From NCBI GenBank assembly GCA_031178305.1, contig JAPSJG010000021.1, positions 1 through 19,042 of the forward strand: a DNA stretch of 19,042 nucleotides, read 5' to 3'. Position 1 is the first letter of the stretch. Every line of letters begins with the position of its first letter. The DNA is from Sinorhizobium sp. (lineage in GTDB: Bacteria > Pseudomonadota > Alphaproteobacteria > Rhizobiales > Rhizobiaceae). The notes beneath the pieces are model-generated. The model was not told where the DNA came from. It ran no database searches and worked only from the letters and a program-made list of their open reading frames with translations. Position numbers and translations under genes: made by a program. Of the stretch, positions 7,791 to 14,000 are shown one piece after another.

Positions 7791-8270
7791 TCAGGCGGCG
7801 AGGTCTTCGACCTCGCGTTCCTTGAACATGCGGGCGAGGTTGAGGAAGCAGATCATGCCGGACTCGTTAGCGATGATGCCTTCCGCGAAGCTCTTGTCGA
7901 AGGAGGCGGTCACTTCCGGCACCGGCTGCACCTGGCTGCCCTGGACGGTCAGGATGTCGGAGACACGGTCGACGACGAGGCCGATCACCATGTTGTGGAC
8001 CTCGGCAACGACGATGGCACTGCGCTCGTTGGCGACCGTCGATTTCATGCCGAGCTTGTGGGCGAGATCGATGATCGGGATCACCGTGCCGCGCAGGTTC
8101 ATGACGCCGATCACTTCCGGCGGCGAATGCGGAATGGGCGTCGACGGTGCCCAGCCGCGGATCTCGCGGATCGTTGTCGTCTTGACGCAAAATTCCTGAT
8201 CGTGCAGGCGGAACGCTATGATTTCGAGCGTTTCGCCGTCGAAACCGGCCGTTTTGAGTGTGCCTGTCAT
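7791..8270 (-). CDS. cheW: Chemotaxis coupling protein CheW
   Basis: This 159-residue single-domain CheW protein couples chemoreceptors to the kinase CheA in membrane-associated arrays. Family features are the N-terminal IIAFRLHDQEFCVKT strand pair (12-30), the hallmark GVMNLRGTVIPIIDL (55-69) with NLRG at 58-61, and GLVVDRVSDIL in the second subdomain. The domain is full length with no CheY, CheA or linker fusion. The ATG at 8270 has GGAAGGA upstream with 6 bases of spacing. No receptor, CheA, CheR or CheB gene is in the window, so this is an orphan cheW with its own terminator. It could serve the main chemotaxis cluster or a second array elsewhere. Confidence 0.96.
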   Translation of the reverse strand: MTGTLKTAGFDGETLEIIAFRLHDQEFCVKTTTIREIRGWAPSTPIPHSPPEVIGVMNLRGTVIPIIDLAHKLGMKSTVANERSAIVVAEVHNMVIGLVVDRVSDILTVQGSQVQPVPEVTASFDKSFAEGIIANESGMICFLNLARMFKEREVEDLAA

Positions 8271-8408
8271 CGAAGGTCCTTCCAGCTTTCCTGTCGTCGC
8301 CCTCTTGGGGCGGAACCGCCATATATGTCAGGCTCCCTCGAATGCGCGCCGCGCGCTGGTCCGCTCAGGAGCCTTGGTCCGCCGATGACATCCGGCGAGG
8401 CGCAAGCT

Positions 8409-8453
8409 GCATCATGCGCGGGTCATCCGCTTTGCGCTTCGGGATCATTCTAG
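8409..8453 (-). repeat. Possible degenerate rhizobial GATCCCGAA-type repeat
   Basis: Read on the minus strand, the segment runs CTAGAATGATCCCGAAGCG and ends in CGCATGATGC, with imperfect palindromic ends (GCATCATGCGC against GATCATTCTAG). It looks like a decayed member of a short palindromic motif frequent in Rhizobiales genomes. There is no other copy in the window, so the identification rests only on recognition. Confidence 0.3.
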
Positions 8454-8499
8454 CCCTGGATTCGTTAAGACTTGCTTTTGTCCAGCGCTCGAAACGCAT

Positions 8500-8606
8500 C
8501 TACAGCGCCGCGCGTCTTATCAGACGCGCAAAAGGTCGCTGTAGCACTTTGAATTGCTGCATCTCTTTGACCTTAAATCGAGGTCGATTTAAGGAGACAT
8601 GCAGTA
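8500..8606. repeat. RIME1-like element (two large palindromes)
   Basis: Two palindromes lie side by side in about 107 bases. The first has outer arms CTACAGCG (8500-8507) and CGCTGTAG (8537-8544) around a perfect inner stem GCGCGTCT / AGACGCGC (8510-8517, 8522-8529). The second has outer arms CTGCAT (8557-8562) and ATGCAG (8599-8604) around a perfect 10-bp stem CCTTAAATCG / CGATTTAAGG (8571-8580, 8585-8594). Size and architecture match RIME1, the Rhizobium-specific intergenic mosaic element described as about 108 bp with two large palindromes. The sequence itself also looks like copies I know from Sinorhizobium. Confidence 0.75.
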
Positions 8607-8663
8607 GCGCGCGACCTAAAATCATCGTGATCGAGGTCCCGGTCTGAAGCGCGGAAGGCGGAT

Positions 8664-8687
8664 CGGCGGCCCCGCATAAGGCCGCCG
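8664..8687 (-). terminator. GC-rich hairpin downstream of arginase
   Basis: There is a perfect 8-bp stem CGGCGGCC / GGCCGCCG with an 8-base loop, beginning 16 bases past the arginase stop on the minus strand. No T tract follows, so it is not a canonical intrinsic terminator. It could still stabilise or end the arginase transcript. Confidence 0.35.
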
Positions 8688-8702
8688 GTGAGCAGGGTAT
8701 TC

Positions 8703-9626
8703 TCAGGCGCTGCGGGTCGGGCGGTCGAGAATGCGGCGGCCGAACAGGCTTGCCGTCAGTTCAACCAGGATACGGGCGCTCTTGCCGCGATCGTCGAGGA
8801 AGGGGTTGAGTTCGACGACGTCGAGAGAGGAGACGAGGTCGCTGTCGCAAAGCATCTCCATGATGAGATGGGCCTCGCGCAAGGTGGCGCCGCCCGGAAC
8901 GGTGGTGCCGACGCCCGGCGCGATTTCCGGATCGAGGAAATCGACGTCGAGGCTCACATGCAAGAGGCCGTTGGCGGCTCGCACCTCCTCCAGGATCTGC
9001 TTCATGATATGGGCCATGCCGATCTCGTCGACGGCCCGCATGTCGTAGACATTGACGCCGTGCTCGGCGATCTCTTCGCGCTCGCGTGCGTCCACCGACC
9101 GGATGCCGACTTGATAGACCCGCTGAGGAGCGACCAGCGCCCGGTCCTTGGGGAGAATCGGCGCGAACTCCGCTTCACCGCAGAAGAAGGCGACCGGCAT
9201 GCCATGCATGTTGCCGGAGGGCGAGGTCGCCGGCGAATTGAAGTCGGCATGGGCGTCGAGCCAGAGCACGAAGAGCGGTCGGCCGATCTCGTCGGCGTAA
9301 TCCGCCATGCCTGAAACGCTGCCCATCGATAGGGCGTGGTCGCCGCCGAGGACGAGGGGGAAATGGCCCTTGCGCGCCGCATCCCGCACTGCGTCGTGGA
9401 GTGCACGGGCAAAAGCGGCAACCATTTGCAGGTTGTTGGCACGCGGGTAGGCGGCGAGATCGCCGGCCGGCAGCGGCCGGATATCACCCTCGTCCTCGAC
9501 GCTGTGGCCGAGTTGGGCCAGCACGGTATCCATGCCCGCGATTCTCAGCGCCGTCGGACCCATGCCTGCGCCGCGGCGCCCGGAGCCTTCCTCGATAGGT
9601 GCGCCGATCAATGTGATGGTTTTCAT
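8703..9626 (-). CDS. rocF: Arginase
   Basis: This 307-residue arginase hydrolyses L-arginine to L-ornithine and urea in the cytoplasm with a binuclear manganese site. All six metal ligands are visible: H97 in GGDHALS, D124/H126/D128 in LDAHADFN, and D227/D229 in SLDVDFLDP. The specificity loop GNMHGMP and E272 in VELNPFLD are also present, and the length is typical of bacterial arginases. I start it at the ATG 9626-9624 (MKTITLIGAPIEEG), which has AGAGGCGG just upstream. A longer open frame exists, but it would overlap the divergent regulator gene and adds no family sequence. Rhizobial names include argI and arcA. The neighbouring Lrp/AsnC-type gene suggests induction by arginine or ornithine. 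Confidence 0.96.
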   Translation of the reverse strand: MKTITLIGAPIEEGSGRRGAGMGPTALRIAGMDTVLAQLGHSVEDEGDIRPLPAGDLAAYPRANNLQMVAAFARALHDAVRDAARKGHFPLVLGGDHALSMGSVSGMADYADEIGRPLFVLWLDAHADFNSPATSPSGNMHGMPVAFFCGEAEFAPILPKDRALVAPQRVYQVGIRSVDAREREEIAEHGVNVYDMRAVDEIGMAHIMKQILEEVRAANGLLHVSLDVDFLDPEIAPGVGTTVPGGATLREAHLIMEMLCDSDLVSSLDVVELNPFLDDRGKSARILVELTASLFGRRILDRPTRSA

Positions 9627-9673
9627 GTCCGCCTCTTCTGGTGGTTCGAATTCCCGTAACGCCGCGGGGATTA

Positions 9674-9692
9674 TCGCCAAAAGCAATGGCGA
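9674..9692. promoter_or_regulatory. Inverted repeat between arginase and the Lrp/AsnC gene, candidate operator
   Basis: TCGCCA (9674-9679) and TGGCGA (9687-9692) form a perfect inverted repeat separated by the AT-rich 7-mer AAAGCAA. It lies in the 142-base divergent intergenic region, 48 bases upstream of the arginase start and 76 bases upstream of the regulator start. Lrp/AsnC proteins bind short dyads with AT-rich centres, so a shared operator is a reasonable guess. Confidence 0.4.
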
Positions 9693-9768
9693 CAAAAAGA
9701 TGGAAAACTGCCGATCAGAAGGGTAGACTTCGCAGATTGATAAGCTCAGCATGGCAAAGTGAGCGGGA

Positions 9769-10203
9769 ATGGACGATCTCGACCAGACGCTGATCAGCGC
9801 GCTCCGACAGAATTCGCGAATGCCTGTCTCTACGCTCTCGGCAATGACCGGTGTCTCGCGTGCGACGGTTGCCGCCCGCATCGATCGGTTGGTGGCAAAC
9901 GGCACGATAGCGGCGTTCACCATACGGACCGGCTCGGAAATTTCTGCCTCCGGCGTGCGCGCCGTCGTTATGATCGAGGTGCATGGCAAGATGGCCGATC
10001 GCGTGGCGGAGCAATTGCGTGGCTTACCGCAGGTAAGGGCGCTGCACAGCACCAACGGCCGGTGGGACTTTATCGCCGAACTCGAGGATCGCGATCTCGC
10101 CAGCTTCGACGAGACCTTGCGGCGGATCCGGCTCATCGACGGCATCACGGTTACGGAAACGAACATCCTGCTCAAGACGAGCAAAATGGCCGGCGCGCTC
10201 TGA
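9769..10203 (+). CDS. Lrp/AsnC-family transcriptional regulator, probable arginase regulator
   Basis: This is a 144-residue feast/famine regulator. The N-terminal helix-turn-helix spans about residues 1-50 (DDLDQTLISALRQNSRM, then LSAMTGVSRATVAARIDRL as the reader helices). The effector-binding and oligomerising RAM domain follows from about 62 to 137. The length is standard for the family. Divergent pairing with arginase suggests it activates arginase in response to an amino acid, as ArcR does for the Agrobacterium arginase gene. That role is inferred from position. The ribosome site is weak (GCGGGA just before the ATG). An ATG slightly upstream at 9751 reaches a stop after three codons, so 9769 is the first usable start. 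Confidence 0.94.
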   Translation: MDDLDQTLISALRQNSRMPVSTLSAMTGVSRATVAARIDRLVANGTIAAFTIRTGSEISASGVRAVVMIEVHGKMADRVAEQLRGLPQVRALHSTNGRWDFIAELEDRDLASFDETLRRIRLIDGITVTETNILLKTSKMAGAL

Positions 10204-10213
10204 GCTTGATTTT

Positions 10214-10228
10214 GTTCTTGCTATGTTC
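10214..10228. promoter_or_regulatory. Candidate LexA (SOS) box, GTTC-N7-GTTC
   Basis: GTTC at 10214-10217 and GTTC at 10225-10228 are separated by exactly 7 bases (TTGCTAT), matching the direct-repeat LexA box of alphaproteobacteria. The site is in the intergenic region after the Lrp/AsnC gene and about 148 bases before the start of the VOC-protein gene, with AT-rich flanks as in real boxes. By base composition alone, about one such match is expected in a window of this size on both strands, so it stays a candidate. Confidence 0.4.
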
Positions 10229-10375
10229 TCGTTTCGCGGTAAAATGGCGCCCTTAACTTAAGTGGCATCGGGAAGGCGCGGTCAATGGCCGCGTTTCCAC
10301 TTCAAAAAATCGGAACTGGCCACATCTGCGATCTTGGGTCTAATAGCCCGGGAGCGCGAGCCTATGGAGGATGTC

Positions 10376-10855
10376 ATGGCGAGATACGATGGCGGCGCAT
10401 CGGCAAGGCAGATCTGCATAAAGCTGTTCGTCAGGCATGGCGACGAGGAAAACGCGATCGGCTTTTATCGTGACGTCTTCGGCGCCGAACTCCTTCGCCG
10501 TCATGAGTGGGGCGGCATCCTGACGAGCGCCGATCTCTGCATCGGCGATTCCGTGTTCAGGGTGGCGGGCGCAAACCCGCGTCGGGATGCGGAGCCACGG
10601 CTCGGCGGCCCGCGCTCGCCGCATGCGCTGGGCACGACCGCGGCAATTCTGGAGCTCAGCGTCGATGACTTGGACCGCGTGCTCGAACGGGCGATCGGCG
10701 CCGGTGCCAGTCTGCGCAATGCGGCCGAGACGCTACCGACCGGAGACCGCGTCGGGGCGCTGATCGACCCGTTCGGTCATATCTGGGCGCTGTTCACCGC
10801 CATCGACGAGGGCGAGATTGTCGACGCATTCAGCGTCAAGCGGAATGCCGCTTGA
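10376..10855 (+). CDS. VOC-superfamily protein (PhnB/glyoxalase-like)
   Basis: This 159-residue protein has the vicinal oxygen chelate fold as two beta-alpha-beta-beta-beta halves. The first half contains CIKLFVRHGDEENAIGFYRD and FGAELLRRHEW. The second contains AAILELSVDDLDRVLERA and ends in the hallmark DPFGHIWALFT (131-141). Such proteins include glyoxalases, antibiotic-resistance proteins and many of unknown substrate, and nothing here fixes the reaction. The ATG at 10376 is preceded by GGAGG at 10366-10370 with 5 bases of spacing. The frame is open further upstream to a GTG at 10262, but that extra part resembles no VOC sequence and lacks a ribosome site. No partner gene indicates a pathway. 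Confidence 0.85.
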   Translation: MARYDGGASARQICIKLFVRHGDEENAIGFYRDVFGAELLRRHEWGGILTSADLCIGDSVFRVAGANPRRDAEPRLGGPRSPHALGTTAAILELSVDDLDRVLERAIGAGASLRNAAETLPTGDRVGALIDPFGHIWALFTAIDEGEIVDAFSVKRNAA

Positions 10856-10896
10856 CCTGCTCGTCACCGCTTCCGAATGCCCTGCTGCGCGAAGGG

Positions 10897-11029
10897 CCCC
10901 TCCCCAACCCCTTCCCCACGAGTTTACCGCGCCGTCTCCACTGCTGCCCCAAGCTCATGCGAGCCTGGAAGTAGGCAGGAGATTGCAGCGAGCGCCAAAG
11001 CCCCTCCGCCTTGGGGGGCCGGTGAGGGG
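10897..11029 (-). repeat. Rhizobial GC-rich intergenic repeat, copy D
   Basis: Read on the minus strand, this starts CCCCTCACCGGCCCCCC, contains AAGGCGGAGGGG and GGGGCAGCAGTGG, and ends GGGGAAGGGGTTGGGGAGGGG. It shares end blocks and a central GGCAGCA with copy C at 7573-7706 but in the opposite orientation. The interiors are diverged. It fills most of the gap between the convergent VOC gene and tamB. A cccctc/gagggg stem near its tamB-proximal end could help end the tamB transcript, but there is no T tract. Confidence 0.55.
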
Positions 11030-11063
11030 ATCTTTTACCCCTGCAGCGCGGGAAATGCCTCGC

Positions 11064-14000
11064 TCAATACTCTCGCTCAAAGAAGATGCCGCCGGCGGCC
11101 GAGCCGTCGCCGGTGGCCTCGCCTTTGAGCTTCACGCCCCGGCCGATGTCGAGATTGATGGTCGCCTTGCTCGAGGCAGAATCTGCGCCTTGCTGCAGTT
11201 CGATATAGGTGCGGTCGTTGAGGTACTTGCCAGCGCGCAGCTGGGCGCCACCGCTTTCGTCGGTAGTGATGTCGAGGTCATCGACGCCGAGCTGATTGCG
11301 CAGGCCGTCAAGCAATGAGGTCGAGCCGCCACCGGCGAGTTGGCTGGCGGCGGAGGCGAGCTGGGCAACCTGGAAGGCCGACAGGTTGTTCAAGGATCGG
11401 TTGAAGATCAGCTGCGCCAGGATCTCGTCCTGCGGCAGCGCCGGGGAGGAGGAGAAGGTCACCGCCGGATCGTTTGCGGGGCCGGAGATGTTGACGGTGA
11501 TGACCGTCGAGCCGGCGCTCGAGGTCGCGTCGAGGTCGAGCGTCGGAATCAGGTCGCCGCCGAAGCCGATATTTCCCTCCGTGAAAGTCAGACGCTTGCC
11601 GAGAATTTCCAGGCGGCCGCGCCGCATGTCGAAGCCGCCTGAGACGATCGGCCGGGCGGCGGTACCGCGAATGGCGAGATCACCCCCGAGTTCGGCGTCG
11701 ATGCCGCGTCCGCGAACGAAGAACTGGCCGGGCGAACGGACGGCGAGATCGAAGGCAATGATGCCGTTGCCATTGACGCCGGCATCCGGGGTCGTGTCCC
11801 TGCGCACATCCCTCGTCATCTGCCGGACCCGGCGCGGCGCGTTCTTGTGCTTGATATCGATCTCGGCGAGCGCGGTCGGCAGTTTCTCAGGGATCGAGAT
11901 GGCCGCCCTGCGGATCGTCAATTGGCCACCGAGCACCGGAGTTGCGGCGAGCGGACCCGTGAGCGTGAGATCGCCAGCCAAGTCGGCCATGAACAACGTG
12001 CCGTCGATATAGGTTGCATCGTTCAGGCGGATCCTGAGGTCCGCCGGAAAGCCGGAGCGCGGCGTTATGCCGACAGTGCCGCTTGCCTGGAGTGATCCGC
12101 CGGTCGCGAGATTGGCCGACAGATTCGAAATCGTTGCCTGCTGCCCGTCCAGCGTGACATTGGCGGCAAGGTCGTTGAGGGCGAGGTTGCGTCGGACGTC
12201 GACCAGGCGGCTGCCGCTGGTCGTTACGGTGCCGGTGATCCGCGGCGCCCTCGCCGATCCCGAGAGCGAAAGATTGACATCGGCCGATCCGGTGAGCGTG
12301 AAACCCTGCTCCGCCATGACGCCGGCAACCAGCGCGAAGGGAACGTCGCCTGTAAATCGCATTTCGATCGGCATGCTGCCGCCGAGATCGACATGGCCTC
12401 CGCCCCGGAAGGACAGGCCGCCTGCTCCGGACACGGTCGCCTGGACCGTGACGCGATTGCCGGAGTATCGGCCCGTGGCCGAAACGTCGAGCGCCGCCAC
12501 ACCGGCGGCGCGCGTGCTGGCGACCGAGGCATCACTCCATCTGAGATCATAGGTGATGACGGGCTCGCCCGCGCTTCCCTTGACCTCGACCGTCCCGTTG
12601 ATCGCGCCTGCGGCGTCGAGCGTCGGTGCGAAGGTGTTGATGACGGCGGCAGGCAGCGCGTTCAGCCTCGCCGTAATGTCCAGCATCTCGCCCGCAGTGC
12701 CAGTGACGCCAATGGTGCCACCCGATGCCTTTACGGTCAGTTCAGTGAGGCGGACGACGCCATTCTCGATTGTGATCACAGCGGGCCTGGCAAGGCTCAG
12801 GGGGATGTTTCTTGGCGCGGCCGTGAAGGAGTTGAGGCGAATTTCCGTGCGGTCGCCCGCTCTAGCCAGGTCGCCCTCGGCGGCGACCTGACTGCCGTCA
12901 TATCGTCCGTCGGCTGCGAAGCCTGTCCTACCGGCCCGCTGGTCGAAGGTGAGGTTGACGTCGGACACGCGGTTTTGACCTTGCGCGATGCTCTCCGCCC
13001 TGACGCTGCCCCGGATCGTCAGTTCGCTGACGTCGGCGATGTTGATGTCCACGACCGGATTGGCAATCGTCAGTGCGCCGCGCCTGATGGCGCTGCCGGA
13101 GGCGTTCAGCGAGACAGACGTCGTGCCATTTGCAGTCCGGACGATTGCCGACCCTGAAAGGTCGCCGGAGGCCTGCTGGCCGGCCATTGCGGCTATAAGG
13201 CCGAGGTCGGGCAGATTGAAATTGATCGTGCCTGCGGGCCTGAAATCCTGTGTAAGGTCGAGTGCGCCCGTCAACCTATTGTCGCCGATCGTCGCCTCGA
13301 GCGTGGGGATGGACGCGCGGCCGTCCCTCGAAAGCACTTCGGCCCGGATGTCGATGGCCTGTCCGTCGAGGGCGCCGGTCGCGCTGAGTTTCGCCTGCGG
13401 GCTGCCCGGCTCCAGCGTCGCATCGGCGGTGATCATCAGATCCGTCAGCGAGCGGCCGGCGAGCGTGGCGCCGCTTGAGGTCATTTCCCCTTTCAGGGTC
13501 AGGGCGTCGAGTGGGCCGGAAATGTCCGCGCTGAAGGACGCCTGGCCCTCCGCATCGCCCAGCAGCTTGCCGAGGTCCGTCAAGGTGCCCTCGACCTCTG
13601 CCGTCAGCGCGCCTTGGGCAATAGAGGCGGAACCGCTAGCGGTGACTGTTTCAGACGTGAGCTCGAGCGCGCTCAACCTGGTGGCCTCTCCGCCGGTCTC
13701 GATCGTGCCCGAAACGGTGACTGGCGCGTCGAGTCGCGCCGCCAGCCTGGCCGGCAACGCATGCGGTTCGGCAGTGAATTCGAATTTTGCCTGGGCTGTC
13801 GTGCTGGTCCGGTCGAGGGTGCCGGTCATGCTGCCGCGGAAGCCCGTGCCCTCGATTGCCGTCGGATCGAAGCGGATGGCCTCTTCGGCGACGGTGATCC
13901 TGCCCCTGGCATCCAGGTCCCGCGCGGCGATCTCGATCGATCGCGTCGATGCGACGGAGGCCTCGCTCCAGGCGAGGTCGTAATCGACAACCGGCGCCTG

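Larger units (their letters stand above)
8271..8702. other. 432-base non-coding stretch between cheW and arginase
   Basis: The stretch should hold the cheW promoter, since cheW is transcribed leftward from its edge. It also holds a degenerate repeat (8409-8453), a RIME1-like element (8500-8606) and a GC-rich hairpin close to the arginase stop (8664-8687). I found no open frame with a plausible start, ribosome binding site and codon use. No tRNA is visible. Confidence 0.6.

Noticed and set aside
9627..10184. N-terminal extension of arginase by 186 residues
   Set aside because: It would overlap the whole Lrp/AsnC regulator on the other strand. The arginase family begins at MKTITLIGAP, where a ribosome site is present.
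10277..10293. CGCGG/CCGCG hairpin as a terminator after the Lrp/AsnC gene
   Set aside because: The stem has only 5 bp and no T tract follows. It is likely coincidental in GC-rich sequence.
10262..10375. 38-residue N-terminal extension of the VOC protein from a GTG
   Set aside because: There is no ribosome site and no VOC-like sequence in the extension. The ATG at 10376 has GGAGG at good spacing.
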